64,000 nt of DNA, from positions 1,426,001 through 1,490,000 of the forward strand of contig NZ_OZ244657.1 of the NCBI RefSeq assembly GCF_965218685.1, in the 5' to 3' direction. Below, piece after piece: positions 53,215-63,231 of this stretch. How positions within the stretch are numbered: position 1 is the stretch's first letter; every line of letters starts with the position of its first letter. Source of the DNA: Thalassobius sp965218685. GTDB lineage: Bacteria; Pseudomonadota; Alphaproteobacteria; Rhodobacterales; Rhodobacteraceae. Both the position numbers and the translations under genes were made by a program. A model generated the notes under the pieces. That model saw only the letters and a list, made by a program, of their open reading frames with translations, made no database searches and was not told the origin of the DNA.

Positions 53215-54998
53215 AAAGCCTGCCCGATCCCGATATAGAATTGCACGCCATCGCCTGTGCTGCCCGAGATCGGCGCGGCGATATCCAGCCGGATGGGTCC
53301 GACCGTGGTGTCATAGCGCAGCCCCAGCCCCGCCCCCGAATGCCACGCGCCGCTGCCGTCATACAGGCTTTCGGTGCCGACATAACCCGCATCGGCAAAG
53401 CCCACGACGCTGATCAGGGGGGTCACCTTGGTGCGCAGCTCGGCCGACAGACCAAGGAAACTGCGTCCGCCGATGGCGTCTCCACCGCCCAGATCAACGT
53501 TCAGTGACTGATAAGGATGGCCGCGGACGGTGCCGCCCCCGCCCGAATAGAACAGGAAATCCGGGGCGGTTTCGGACAGGGCCGACCCCATGACCGAGCC
53601 AAGCTGCAAACGTCCGGCCGCCACCAGCCGATCGCCCAGCCCACGATAAAGCCGCGCGTCCAGCGTTGATTGCAGGCCCGATGCCTCGCCGTCCAGACCC
53701 ATGAACGGAGTCAGTTTGGTGCTGAGGTAATGCCCGCTTGTCGGGTCCAGCAGGTCGTCGCGATGATCCCAGCGCAGTGTGAACGGCGTGCTGAACAGGG
53801 TGAACGTCCGGTCGCCAAAAGCATCGCGCGTGTCCGCATAGCTAAAAGCCAGCTCAAGCTCACCTTCCAAGTGATCGGTAAAGCCGCGCGCGGCCCCTAT
53901 GGCAAGGGTGCCCTGATCGGCGCGATAGGTCTTTTCCTCCAGGCTTTCCAGCTCCAGATAGGCATAAAGCTTGGTGTCCGCGCCAAAACTGGCGGGCCGT
54001 TCGAACCGCGTTCCCAGCGCGTAATCCAACCCGCCGGTGGTGCCAAAGATCCCCGAGATTTCGCCGTCCACGGTTAGCCTTTCGGCCCCGCCCAGAATGT
54101 TGCGATGCAGCCAATAGCCGGACAGTGTGATGCCCTCGTAGTTGGATACTTCTGCCCCCAACCCATAGCGGCGCGGCTTTTCGTCCACCACCTGAGCCGT
54201 AATGTCCATGGTGTCGCCGGGGCCCAGACGGTCAGCTTCGGTCAGGCTGACCGATCGGAAGGCGCCCGTGCGCCGCAGCCGGTTGGCCGCTTTTTCCAGA
54301 TCCCTGGGGCTGAAAGTTTCCCCCTCGGGTAGCCCTGCAATGCGGGCGATCCGCCGGGTGCTGACCTTGCTTTCGCCCTTGATCTGTAACTGCCCGAAGG
54401 TGACCTTCGGCCCCGGAGCGATCGTGACCCTGGCGTCCAGACGCCGGGCCCTGTGATCAGCCAGCAAGTGCTGGTGCTTTGGCTGCGCCTTGGCATACCC
54501 GACCAGCCGCCAGGCATCCACGGCGGTTTCGACCGCCTCCAGAACCAGGGTCGAGCGGGCAGCTTCGCCGGGACGGAACCCTTCTGGCAAGGTCGCATCG
54601 GCGGGCAGAGGGGTCACCTCGGCGGTACCAAATTTGAAGCGCTGGCCGGGATCGACGCTGACGGTAATAACATTGATCTTTCGCGGCACCTGCAAGGGCG
54701 GGATCGCCGCGGCCTCTTGCCCGTCCAACCGGATCGAGATCACCCCGGAATAATACCCCTCGGCATAGAGCGTTTCGAGCAGGCGCTGATAATCGGCCTG
54801 CGCTGTCGAAAACAGGTCTTGCGGATCTTCGACCCCTTCGTCCTGCGCTAACCGCAGCAACGAAGCCGCGCGCAACGTACGCTCAAGCGTTTTGTCTTGC
54901 GCACCGCTTAGGCTGATCGTCAGCGTCTCCAGCGCGGCGGCCGGAAAGGCGAACAGCCAGGCAGCTGTGCCAATAAGAATAAGCGGGCGGGTTAGCAA
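53211..54998 (-). CDS. tamA: Translocation and assembly module subunit TamA
   Basis: A 595-residue Omp85 protein. Signal peptide (about 1-22), POTRA domains (about 23-265, including GPKVTFGQLQIKGESKVSTRR) and a 16-strand barrel containing the VRGHPYQSL lid-lock motif and ending QFYIGIGQAF with C-terminal Phe. Partner of the adjacent tamB; the pair is translationally coupled. Confidence 0.92.
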   Translation of the reverse strand: MLTRPLILIGTAAWLFAFPAAALETLTISLSGAQDKTLERTLRAASLLRLAQDEGVEDPQDLFSTAQADYQRLLETLYAEGYYSGVISIRLDGQEAAAIPPLQVPRKINVITVSVDPGQRFKFGTAEVTPLPADATLPEGFRPGEAARSTLVLEAVETAVDAWRLVGYAKAQPKHQHLLADHRARRLDARVTIAPGPKVTFGQLQIKGESKVSTRRIARIAGLPEGETFSPRDLEKAANRLRRTGAFRSVSLTEADRLGPGDTMDITAQVVDEKPRRYGLGAEVSNYEGITLSGYWLHRNILGGAERLTVDGEISGIFGTTGGLDYALGTRFERPASFGADTKLYAYLELESLEEKTYRADQGTLAIGAARGFTDHLEGELELAFSYADTRDAFGDRTFTLFSTPFTLRWDHRDDLLDPTSGHYLSTKLTPFMGLDGEASGLQSTLDARLYRGLGDRLVAAGRLQLGSVMGSALSETAPDFLFYSGGGGTVRGHPYQSLNVDLGGGDAIGGRSFLGLSAELRTKVTPLISVVGFADAGYVGTESLYDGSGAWHSGAGLGLRYDTTVGPIRLDIAAPISGSTGDGVQFYIGIGQAF

Positions 54999-55112
54999 AA
55001 CGGGGCCTCGGCGGGCAAAGAGTGTTCAAGCACAGGATAAGCGGACACGGGCCAGAGTACACTTAGATTTCCCGAAATTTTCAGACCCACGGCAGGTTTC
55101 TGCCGCGCGGGT

Positions 55113-56330
55113 TCACTGATAGGCGCTGCGCTTGGCGACGGTTTGGCCGTCTTCCAGTCCTGCAGGGGGGTAAAGAACGATCGGATCGCCCTGTGCCACG
55201 CCTTCGGAAATCGCTGCGGTCAGACCGTTGTTGGCCGCGACGGTCACCGGGGTCAGCACGGCCGCGCCATCATGAACCACGAACAACGCCCAGCCTTCGG
55301 TGCCATTGCGGAACAGCGCACCCGAGGGCACCGTCAGCGCTGCATCATCCGTCCAGGTCACGATCCGCGTTTCCACGCGGAACCCGTGGCCCAGGGCGGT
55401 GCGGTCCGAATAAGGGCTGGTGAAGGCGATGGTGACCTTGACCCGTTGCTCTTCGACGCCCAGGGCCGAAACCTTGGTATAGCCCCATGGCTCGATCCGC
55501 GAAACGGTGCCATGCAGCACCTCGGGCCCGCCCCAGTTGTCGATGATCACCGGATCGCCCGGCGCGATCTGCACGGCGTCGGTGGACAGAAGCTCGGCCA
55601 CGACCTCAAGATCGGTTTCGATATTGCCGATCTCCAGAATGGGGGTGCCGGCGGGAACCGTGATTTCAGACCGTTGCATGATCCGCAGGACCGAGCCCGA
55701 GACCGGCGCCACGACCGACACCACGTTATCGCCTGAATCCGCATCCGCATCGAACGAGATCAGCGCCGCGCGCGCGTTGTTCAGTTCGGCAATTCGCATC
55801 GAAATCGCCGCGCGGGCCGTGTCCAGGTTGGCATTGGCCGCGCGGGCGGTGCGTTCCACCGTGTCCAGGGCGGCCTTGCTGACAATACCGCTGTCAAAAA
55901 GGCGCTTGGTGCGTTCAAGGTTCGCCTCGGCCAGATCGCGATCGGCCTGGGCCTTGTTTACGTCAGCTTCGGCCACGCGCAGGGCGGCCTCGGCGGCTTT
56001 GACACCGGCGCTGGCCTGCTCGCGGGTGCGTGCATCCAAAGCGGCCGGAGGGGCCGGCAGCATCCGTGCCACCACGCTGTCCGCCGCTACCATATCCCCG
56101 GCGTGGACGGTCAGGCGCACCAGTCGCCCGGCGATAGGGGTTGAAACGATATAGGCCTCGTGCACCTGCGTGCGGCCCTCTTCGTTGATAGTGACCTGCA
56201 GGGGGGCGGTTGTCACCTCGGCCATATCCACCAGCGTCGGGCGCGGCCAGAACGCATAGACCAGCGCACCCACAATCACGGCCGCCGTCACCAACGTTAT
56301 CACCATCCGAGAGCGTTTTTTCTGTGCCAT
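55113..56330 (-). CDS. HlyD/RND-type periplasmic adaptor protein
   Basis: A 405-residue membrane-fusion protein. Anchor helix at 9-28, lipoyl half-motifs (EGRTQVHEAYIVSTPIAGRL and VVSVVAPVSGSVLRI) flank a coiled-coil hairpin (about 98-205), then beta-barrel and membrane-proximal domains. Together with the adjacent FtsX-like permease and ATPase it forms a MacAB-like export system; no outer-membrane factor is encoded nearby. It starts 7 bp after the permease stop. Confidence 0.87.
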   Translation of the reverse strand: MAQKKRSRMVITLVTAAVIVGALVYAFWPRPTLVDMAEVTTAPLQVTINEEGRTQVHEAYIVSTPIAGRLVRLTVHAGDMVAADSVVARMLPAPPAALDARTREQASAGVKAAEAALRVAEADVNKAQADRDLAEANLERTKRLFDSGIVSKAALDTVERTARAANANLDTARAAISMRIAELNNARAALISFDADADSGDNVVSVVAPVSGSVLRIMQRSEITVPAGTPILEIGNIETDLEVVAELLSTDAVQIAPGDPVIIDNWGGPEVLHGTVSRIEPWGYTKVSALGVEEQRVKVTIAFTSPYSDRTALGHGFRVETRIVTWTDDAALTVPSGALFRNGTEGWALFVVHDGAAVLTPVTVAANNGLTAAISEGVAQGDPIVLYPPAGLEDGQTVAKRSAYQ

Positions 56331-56337
56331 CTTCGTC

Positions 56338-58704
56338 TCAGTCCCTTGTTTTCAACACTGCGACCATGTCGATCTTGTCCAGTTCCCGTTTCACCAGCCA
56401 CCCCGATACCGCGGCCGAGACCAGCACCGCGCTGATCGCCATGCCATAGCTGTTCGCGCTGAAGCTGACTGGGATCTGGTATATATCAGTCGAGAAGCCC
56501 TTTACCGTGAGATAGGTCAAACCATAACCCAGCGCGATCCCAAGCGGCAGCGCGGCCAGGGTGACCACGGCCAACTCGCCCAGCAACACGAACGAGGCCT
56601 CGGCCTTGGAAAATCCCATCACCCGCAGGCTGGCCAGATCGCGCGCCCGTTCGGCAAAGGCAATGCGGGCCGAGTTATAGACGATCCCGAAGGTGATAAT
56701 CGCCGCGATGGCCAGCATGATGAAACGCACCGCGCCCGGGCCTTGGTTCATGATCTGGGTCAGCGCATCGCGGATGTCGGACTTGAGCGAGATGCCTGCG
56801 ATCATCGGCATCTCTTTAAGCGTATCTGTCAGCGTCTCCAGCTGGGCTTCGTCAATCGTCAGCGTGGCGCCGGTGACCTGGCCCGGTTCATTCAGCACGC
56901 GGGTCAGGGCGTCCAGCTGCATGAAGGCCGGCGCACCCATCAGAGTTTCTGCCACGCCGACCACGGGCAGATGCAACACCGGGCGGTGGCCCTCGCGGAT
57001 CTCGGCGGTCAGGATATCGCCGCCCTGAAGGTGCAGAACCTCGGCAAGGGCTTTGGACAGGATGACGCCTTCGGCACGCATGGCGATGGGCTGTTCATCC
57101 GCGTCGATCACCCGGTTCAGCACGGGAAATTCCGGCCGTCCCTCGATCGCACCGCGATAGCTGTAAGTACCATTGCGAAACACCGCGGGCACCGCGCGCG
57201 AGGGTTCCACATGTTCGACACCTTGCAGGCGCCCCAGCTCCAGCATGGCTTTGTCCGTCTGTTTCATGGTGAATGTCACGGCCATGTCGCCGCGATTCAT
57301 GACGTTGAAGCTTAGGTCCAGCGTGATGTTGAACCCCTCCATCAAGGTCAAAGAGGAAACCGACAGCGCCAGCCCCGTCGCGATACCGATCACCGCGCCC
57401 AGCATCCGGCCCGGATACCGGGTCAGGCGGCGCAGAACCATGCGGCTGGGCTGGTCCAGCCAGCGTTTGAACCGAGCGGCCAGATCGATACTGCGGGAAT
57501 AGTCAGGCGGTGCGGGCGGACGCATGGCTACCGCAGGGGTCAGGCGGAACACGCCGCGCAGGACAAACAGGCTCCCGGCCGAGGCGGTCAGGATCGACAC
57601 GGCAAACCCGGTCACGAAACTGCGCGGGTCAACGGTGAACACCAGAAACGGGAACTTGTAATAGACTTGGTAAAACTTGGCCAAAGCACTGCCCGAGATG
57701 ATCCCGCCAATGCTGCCTACGATGGCGCCCAGAACGGCAATCACCAGCACCAGTTTCAGGTAATGCAGACTGACCTCGAACGAGGAATAGCCGAAGGCCT
57801 TCAGCAGGCCGATTTGCTCGCGTTCGGCCTGCACCATACGGTTGATCACGATGTACAAAAGGAAGGCCGCAACCCCAAGGAAAATCGGCGGCACCACGTT
57901 CGAGGTGCTGCCAAGCCCCCGTATCTCTTCGCTGACAAACCGGTTCGAGATCAGATCCTCAAGCCCAAAAGCCCCGACTGCCCCGTAAGGCGCAAGGATC
58001 TCGTCCGCGGCCAGTATCACCGATTTGGAATTGGTGCCGCGTGACAGGGACATGATCGCCTGATTGAACGCACCTTGCATGTCATAGGCCGCCGCCAGCG
58101 CCGAAAACCGCATCCAGAACACGGCAAACCGGGCGTCGTCGGGGACCATCTCGCCCGGTGCGGTCGAGTACAAAAACTCGGGTGATTGTGCGAAGCCGGT
58201 AATGCGGAACGTGCGCCGCGTACCATTCATCGTGGCCGTCAACTGGTCGTTCAACGCCAGATCGCGGGCCTTGGCAAAGCCTTCCAGCAGCACGATCTCG
58301 TCCGAGCGGCCAAGCGCAGGCAACCGGCCGGCGGTCAGGTAGATGTCGTTCAGACGGGGCCGCCCGATGTCCGGCAAAGTCAGGGCCTGGGCGCGCACCG
58401 GCAGCTCGCGCGCGCCAATATCTATAAGCGCACTGCCGCTGACCCGCCCTTCGACCGCAGCAACGCCGGGAATGGCCGCCAACCGGTCCAGCATCCGTTC
58501 GGGCGCGCGGGTGACGGGGGCGAACACTTCGGCCAGCCGGTACCGGTCGTAATAGGCCAGCCGGGTTTCATCCAGCGTGTTCACCAGCCCCTTCATCATC
58601 ACCAGCATCAGCACGCCGACGGCGATCACCAGACCGATAGCGGCCGCTTGCCCCTTGATCCGGGACAGATCGCGCAGCAGCTTTCTGTCCAGCGGGCTTA
58701 CCAT
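56338..58704 (-). CDS. FtsX-like ABC transporter permease
   Basis: A 788-residue permease with two FtsX/MacB domains: a helix near 20-40, a periplasmic domain, helices at about 270-400, a helix near 440, a second periplasmic domain, and helices near 660-780. VQAEREQIGLLKAFGYS and ERARDLASLRVMGFSKAEA are the two ATPase-contact motifs. The duplicated FtsX layout fits lipoprotein or small-molecule exporters. Overlaps the ATPase gene by 7 bp. Confidence 0.87.
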   Translation of the reverse strand: MVSPLDRKLLRDLSRIKGQAAAIGLVIAVGVLMLVMMKGLVNTLDETRLAYYDRYRLAEVFAPVTRAPERMLDRLAAIPGVAAVEGRVSGSALIDIGARELPVRAQALTLPDIGRPRLNDIYLTAGRLPALGRSDEIVLLEGFAKARDLALNDQLTATMNGTRRTFRITGFAQSPEFLYSTAPGEMVPDDARFAVFWMRFSALAAAYDMQGAFNQAIMSLSRGTNSKSVILAADEILAPYGAVGAFGLEDLISNRFVSEEIRGLGSTSNVVPPIFLGVAAFLLYIVINRMVQAEREQIGLLKAFGYSSFEVSLHYLKLVLVIAVLGAIVGSIGGIISGSALAKFYQVYYKFPFLVFTVDPRSFVTGFAVSILTASAGSLFVLRGVFRLTPAVAMRPPAPPDYSRSIDLAARFKRWLDQPSRMVLRRLTRYPGRMLGAVIGIATGLALSVSSLTLMEGFNITLDLSFNVMNRGDMAVTFTMKQTDKAMLELGRLQGVEHVEPSRAVPAVFRNGTYSYRGAIEGRPEFPVLNRVIDADEQPIAMRAEGVILSKALAEVLHLQGGDILTAEIREGHRPVLHLPVVGVAETLMGAPAFMQLDALTRVLNEPGQVTGATLTIDEAQLETLTDTLKEMPMIAGISLKSDIRDALTQIMNQGPGAVRFIMLAIAAIITFGIVYNSARIAFAERARDLASLRVMGFSKAEASFVLLGELAVVTLAALPLGIALGYGLTYLTVKGFSTDIYQIPVSFSANSYGMAISAVLVSAAVSGWLVKRELDKIDMVAVLKTRD

Positions 58705-59420
58705 TCGATCTCTTCCGCAGTCAGCTTGGTGTCGTTGGTGATGACCTCGCGGATGCCGCCATCGGCGAAATGGATCACCCGGTCGGCCAGAGCGGCGGTG
58801 CTTGCGGCATGGGTGACGATGATAACCGTGGTGCCCAGCTTTTCGTTCACATCTGTCAGAACCTTCAGCACTGCCCGGCCCGTGGCGCTGTCCAGTGCGC
58901 CAGTGGGTTCGTCACAGAACAACACGGTGGGCTGTTTGGCCACGGCACGGGCAATCGCAACGCGCTGCTGCTCTCCGCCTGACATTTCCGAAGGGAAGTG
59001 ATGCGCACGTTCGTCCAACCCGACCAGCGCCAACGCCTGCCCCGCATCCATCGGATCGGTCGAGATTTCCGTGACCAGTTCAACATTTTCACGTGCGTTC
59101 AGGCTGGGCATCAGGTTGTAGAACTGAAAGACAAAGCCAACGTGGTCTCGCCGGTACCGTGTCAACTCGGAATCGGTGAGGGCGGTCAGTTCGGTGTCCT
59201 GAAAATGGGCGCTGCCATCGGTAGGACGGTCCAGCCCGCCCAGGATATTCAATAGCGTGGATTTGCCACTGCCCGAGGGGCCAAGAAGCACCACAAACTC
59301 GCCCGAGGGAATGGTCAAATCCACACCGCGCAAGGCATGCACGGCTGCGGGCCCCTCGCCATAGACCTTGGTCAGGCCCTTGGTGGTGAACGCGTCTGAA
59401 GTCGGGGATTTGTTGGTCAT
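58698..59420 (-). CDS. ABC transporter ATP-binding protein (MacB/LolD type)
   Basis: A 240-residue ATPase: LGPSGSGKSTLL, signature EMSGGEQQRVAIARA, Walker B VLFCDEPTGALD and switch VTHAAS. The LGGLDRPT loop is typical of the LolD/MacB class. ATG 59420 (MTNKSPTSDAF) follows GGGGG; upstream ATGs at 59432 and 59474 are less likely. First gene of a three-gene exporter operon. Confidence 0.9.
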   Translation of the reverse strand: MTNKSPTSDAFTTKGLTKVYGEGPAAVHALRGVDLTIPSGEFVVLLGPSGSGKSTLLNILGGLDRPTDGSAHFQDTELTALTDSELTRYRRDHVGFVFQFYNLMPSLNARENVELVTEISTDPMDAGQALALVGLDERAHHFPSEMSGGEQQRVAIARAVAKQPTVLFCDEPTGALDSATGRAVLKVLTDVNEKLGTTVIIVTHAASTAALADRVIHFADGGIREVITNDTKLTAEEIEW

Positions 59421-59492
59421 ACTGGCCCCCATCTGTATCGAACTCAGCCTAACCGATCCTGTCCGCAGTACCACTGCAAAAGTTGCAGGCCG

Positions 59493-60422
59493 TTACGGCA
59501 GGATCTGCAGCCAAACCCATGCTGTGAAAATACATAAGATCGTTCCAAGCAAAATCGAAGAGGCTGCGACCCTTTTGCCCACGCCGTACATGTTGGCGAA
59601 AAGATAGGTGTTAACGCCCGGTGCCATGGCTGCCGTCAGCACGGCCGAGCGTTCGCTGGCAATTGGCAGCGCCAGTCCTTTGGCCATCCCAAGGACCAGA
59701 AGCGGATGCACCACAAGCCCGATGGTCAGAACAAAGGCGATGACCTTAAGATCGCCCTCGGGGCGATAACGGAACAGCACGCCGCCAAGGCCGAACAAGG
59801 CTGTGGGCAGGGCCGCGCGGCCCATCAGTTCTAACGCGGCGGTCAGCGGAGCGGGCAGGGCGGTTTCGGTCAGGTTCACCGCGAAGCCCAGTACCAGCCC
59901 CAACACCAGCGCATTGCGGAACATTGCCCGGGCCACCTGACGCACCAGCCGCAAAGGCGAGCGGCTGCGCGCACGCACCAGCTCCATTACGGTGATGCCC
60001 AGCATGTAGCAAAATGGCGCGTGCACCGCGATGATCGCATAGTTTCCGCCCAGCCCCTCGGGGCCATAGGCACGCTCGGTGATCGGCAGGCCCAGCAGAA
60101 GCGAGTTCGAAAACAGCCCGACAAAGCCGATGGCGACGCTGTCCTCCCACGGGCGGCCAAATAAGAAGCGCGCGCCGCACATGGCCAGCACGAAACAGAT
60201 AGCAGCCCCGGAATAGAACGAGGCCAACAGCCTTAGGTCAAAGCTCTGACCCAGATCCAGCCGCGAGATGGCCAGGAACAGCAGGCAGGGGATCGCAAAG
60301 TTCTGCGCAAAGATCATCAGCCCGTCGATTTGATCTTGCGTGATCAGCCGACGCCAGACGGCCGCATAGCCAAAGCCAATGACCAGAAAGACCGGCAGGA
60401 CGACGTTCAACAGCTCGTGCAT
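59493..60422 (-). CDS. AEC (auxin efflux carrier) family transporter
   Basis: A 309-residue membrane carrier with about ten helices. The N-terminal MHELLNVVLPVFLVIGFGY and the C-terminal repeat VLTAAMAPGVNTYLFANMYGVG are AEC hallmarks. Family members move malonate, malate or other carboxylates; the substrate here is unknown. It stands alone between the exporter operon and the MBL gene. Confidence 0.88.
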   Translation of the reverse strand: MHELLNVVLPVFLVIGFGYAAVWRRLITQDQIDGLMIFAQNFAIPCLLFLAISRLDLGQSFDLRLLASFYSGAAICFVLAMCGARFLFGRPWEDSVAIGFVGLFSNSLLLGLPITERAYGPEGLGGNYAIIAVHAPFCYMLGITVMELVRARSRSPLRLVRQVARAMFRNALVLGLVLGFAVNLTETALPAPLTAALELMGRAALPTALFGLGGVLFRYRPEGDLKVIAFVLTIGLVVHPLLVLGMAKGLALPIASERSAVLTAAMAPGVNTYLFANMYGVGKRVAASSILLGTILCIFTAWVWLQILP

Positions 60423-60462
60423 AGCAGGTAACCTTGCGCAAATGGTCTTTCCGCAAGCGGGG

Positions 60463-61260
60463 TCAGACCTGGTACGAGATCGTCATCCCGTCATAGGCCG
60501 GGGTGATGTGGTCCGGTGTTTCGTCCTTGAGCGTCTGGTAGTCCAGATCGATATGCAGGTTGGTCAGCACGGCGCGGCGCGGGGCCGCGCGCGTGATCCA
60601 TTCCAGCGACTGTTCCAGATGCGCATGGGTGGGGTGCGGTGCACGCCGCAGCGTGTCCAATATCCAGCAATCCAGCCCCTGCAGAACGTCCCATGCCTCG
60701 TCATAGATCTGGGCGACATCGGGCAAATAGGCCAGATCGTGGATGCGAAACCCCAGCGAGTCGATCGAGCCGTGGTTCACCTTGAACGGGGTCAGGGTGA
60801 TGTCGCCGCCGGCGCCGCTGATCGTGACGTCTCCGTTGATCGTGTGCATGTCCAGGATCGGCGGATAGGGGCTGTCTTCGGGCTGGATAAAAGCATATCC
60901 GAACCGCGAGTACAGGTTGTTTTGCGTGTCTCCGTCGGCCCAGACGGGCAGGCGCTTGCGCATGTTGAAGACGATCATCCGCAGATCATCCAGCCCATGC
61001 ACGTGGTCCGCATGCGAGTGGGTCCAGACCACGCTGTCCAGATGGCCAACACCAGCGTCCAGAAGTTGCTGGCGCATGTCCGGTGAGGTGTCGATCAGAA
61101 CGGTGGTGGTGCCTTCGTCCGCGATCCTTTCGATCAGCAGCGAACAGCGCTTGCGCATGTTGCGCGGGTTGTTCGGGTCGCAATCGCCCCAATGTCCGCC
61201 CAGGCGCGGCACCCCGCCGGACGAGCCGCAGCCCAATATGGTAAAGCGCAGCTCGGTCAT
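60463..61260 (-). CDS. MBL-fold metallohydrolase (PhnP-like)
   Basis: A 265-residue metallo-beta-lactamase-fold protein. TSPDMRQQLL and WTHSHADHVHGLDDLR hold the HxHxDH metal ligands, and later HGSIDSLGFR and HTHAHLEQSL supply the rest. N-terminal CGSSGGVPRLGG with nearby cysteines and histidines fits the PhnP/RNase BN-like phosphodiesterase group. It is coupled to tatD by a one-base overlap, in the run dacC-tmk-holB-tatD-MBL common in alphaproteobacteria. Confidence 0.85.
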   Translation of the reverse strand: MTELRFTILGCGSSGGVPRLGGHWGDCDPNNPRNMRKRCSLLIERIADEGTTTVLIDTSPDMRQQLLDAGVGHLDSVVWTHSHADHVHGLDDLRMIVFNMRKRLPVWADGDTQNNLYSRFGYAFIQPEDSPYPPILDMHTINGDVTISGAGGDITLTPFKVNHGSIDSLGFRIHDLAYLPDVAQIYDEAWDVLQGLDCWILDTLRRAPHPTHAHLEQSLEWITRAAPRRAVLTNLHIDLDYQTLKDETPDHITPAYDGMTISYQV

Positions 61261-62066
61261 CAGGCGGCGGCCTCGTATTGGGCGGCTTTCCAGAACAGGC
61301 GGTCGAAATTGGCCTGTGTCTGGGCTGCGAAATCAGCGTAATCCATGCCAAACACCTCGGCGCCGACCTTGGCCGTGTAAATGGTATAGCCCGGCTCGTT
61401 GCGCTTGCCACGGAAGGGTTTGGGCGCCAGATAGGGGCTGTCGGTTTCCACCAGGATGCGATCCACAGGCGCGGCGGCGAAAATATCGCGGACCTCTTGG
61501 CTTTTGGGGAAGGTGGCGATGCCGGACATGGACAGATAGAAACCCAGCTCCAGCGCGGTTTTCGCCAGCTCGGGGCCAGACGTATAGCAGTGCATCACGC
61601 AGGAAAACGCGCCATTGGCGTGTTCGGCGGACAAGATGTCCGCCATGTCCTGATCGGCATCGCGCGAGTGGATGATCAGCGGTAAACCGGTCTTCCGGGC
61701 GGCCTCGATATGGATGGGCAGGGATTGCTTCTGCACCTCGGCGCTGTCGGCGGTATAGTGGTAATCCAGCCCGGTTTCGCCGATGCCGACGAATTTGGGG
61801 TGCTGGGCCAGTGCCACCAGTTCTTCGACCGTCGCCAAGGGTTCGTCAGCGGCGCTCATCGGGTGGGTGCCTGCGGCATAGAACACGGGGGCATGCGCCT
61901 CGGCGATTGCGCGGACCTGAGGTTCGTTCTTCAGACGGGTGCAGATGGTGACCATACGGGTTACGCCAGCCTCGAGAGCGCGGGCGATCACATCGGCGCG
62001 TTCGTCATCGAAATCGGGAAAATCCAGATGGCAGTGGCTGTCGGTGATTTGGATCGTGTCGGTCAT
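61260..62066 (-). CDS. TatD family DNase/hydrolase
   Basis: A 268-residue TIM-barrel metal hydrolase. DSHCHLDF supplies the first metal ligands, GIGETGLDYHY carries the catalytic Glu, HSRDAD and MHCYTSG the next, and ETDSPYLAP the final Asp. TatD-family enzymes have 3'-5' exonuclease activity. Located between holB and the MBL gene. Confidence 0.92.
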   Translation of the reverse strand: MTDTIQITDSHCHLDFPDFDDERADVIARALEAGVTRMVTICTRLKNEPQVRAIAEAHAPVFYAAGTHPMSAADEPLATVEELVALAQHPKFVGIGETGLDYHYTADSAEVQKQSLPIHIEAARKTGLPLIIHSRDADQDMADILSAEHANGAFSCVMHCYTSGPELAKTALELGFYLSMSGIATFPKSQEVRDIFAAAPVDRILVETDSPYLAPKPFRGKRNEPGYTIYTAKVGAEVFGMDYADFAAQTQANFDRLFWKAAQYEAAA

Positions 62067-62085
62067 AAGGCCCCTGGTGCGGGGA

Positions 62086-63231
62086 TCAGCCCGCGGCGGT
62101 TTGCTGTATCTTGAAAACCGTATCTAGGATCAACGCGGTGGGGTCAAGGTTGACCGCCCGGCCATGCTGCATCCGGGCACTGATCTGCTGAGCGGTCTGC
62201 GCCCATGCCCGCGCCTTGTGCGGATCGGGGGCCAGGCGGGTCAGCAGGGCAGCCTCGCCGGGGACGGCCTCGGTTTGTGGGGGGTGGCCCAGGGTGCCTG
62301 CACGAGCCAGTCGGGTCAACAGAAGATCGTTCAGGGATAACAACAGGTTCAGTTTCGCGTCGGCCCCGCGTGCGGCGGCGGCCTCGGCCAGTTTCAAGGC
62401 GCGGGCGCGGTCCATTTGCGGCAGTGTAGAATACAGCCCGACCAGTTCCTGATACATCTGCATCCCGCCCAGATTGACAAGGCGGATTGCCTCTCCGACC
62501 GAGCCTGCGGCCAGTTCCGCCAGCCCGGCGGGATTGTCGTGCAAGTTGATCTGCGCCTGCTCAAGCGCCAAGGCCATGTTTTCCGGCGACAATGGCGACA
62601 GGCGCAGCTCGCGACAGCGCGAGCGGATTGTCGGCAGGATGCGCGTCGGCTGGTGGCAGACCAACAGCAAGGTGGTGTTCGCGGGCGGCTCTTCCAGCAT
62701 TTTCAGCAAGGCGTTGGCTGCCTGCACGTTCATTTCATCAGCGGCGTCCACGATCACCACGCGGCGGCCGCCGTCACTGGCAGACATGTGGAAAAAGTTG
62801 GCCAGCTTGCGCACTTCGTCCACGCGGATTTCGGCGGCGAATTTTCCGTCGTTCAGGTTCTTTTCACGGTCCGCCTCGGTCGAGCCAGCCCCGCCCCGGC
62901 GCAGCAGGAAGAGCCCCGGTTCAGACATGGCCAGAACGCGGCGGGCAACGGGATGCTCGGGCGAGATCTCAAGGCTGTGCGCCTCGGGGGGACCGCCGAA
63001 CATGTCGTTGCCATCGTCCATTGGGGTCGCCAGCAAAAAGCGCGCGATCCGCCACGCCAGCGAGGCCTTGCCGACCCCACGCGGGCCGGTGATCAGCCAA
63101 CCATGGTGCAGCCGCCCCGAGTTGAAGGCCTGCAGAAAATCGGCCTCGGCGGTGGCCTGCCCGATGACGCGAAGCGTCTCGCGGGGATGAGGCGCGCCCT
63201 CGATCCGGTCGGCTTGGGGGGTGTCACTCAT
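62086..63231 (-). CDS. holB: DNA polymerase III subunit delta'
   Basis: A 381-residue clamp-loader subunit. GPRGVGKASLAWRIARFLL is a Walker-A-like loop, HMSASDGGRRVVIVDAADEMN the Walker-B-like region and LLVCHQPTRILPTIRSRCRELRL the sensor and SRC motif. DAADEMNVQAANALLKMLEEPP is the family signature. Start overlaps the tmk stop by 4 bp. Confidence 0.92.
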   Translation of the reverse strand: MSDTPQADRIEGAPHPRETLRVIGQATAEADFLQAFNSGRLHHGWLITGPRGVGKASLAWRIARFLLATPMDDGNDMFGGPPEAHSLEISPEHPVARRVLAMSEPGLFLLRRGGAGSTEADREKNLNDGKFAAEIRVDEVRKLANFFHMSASDGGRRVVIVDAADEMNVQAANALLKMLEEPPANTTLLLVCHQPTRILPTIRSRCRELRLSPLSPENMALALEQAQINLHDNPAGLAELAAGSVGEAIRLVNLGGMQMYQELVGLYSTLPQMDRARALKLAEAAAARGADAKLNLLLSLNDLLLTRLARAGTLGHPPQTEAVPGEAALLTRLAPDPHKARAWAQTAQQISARMQHGRAVNLDPTALILDTVFKIQQTAAG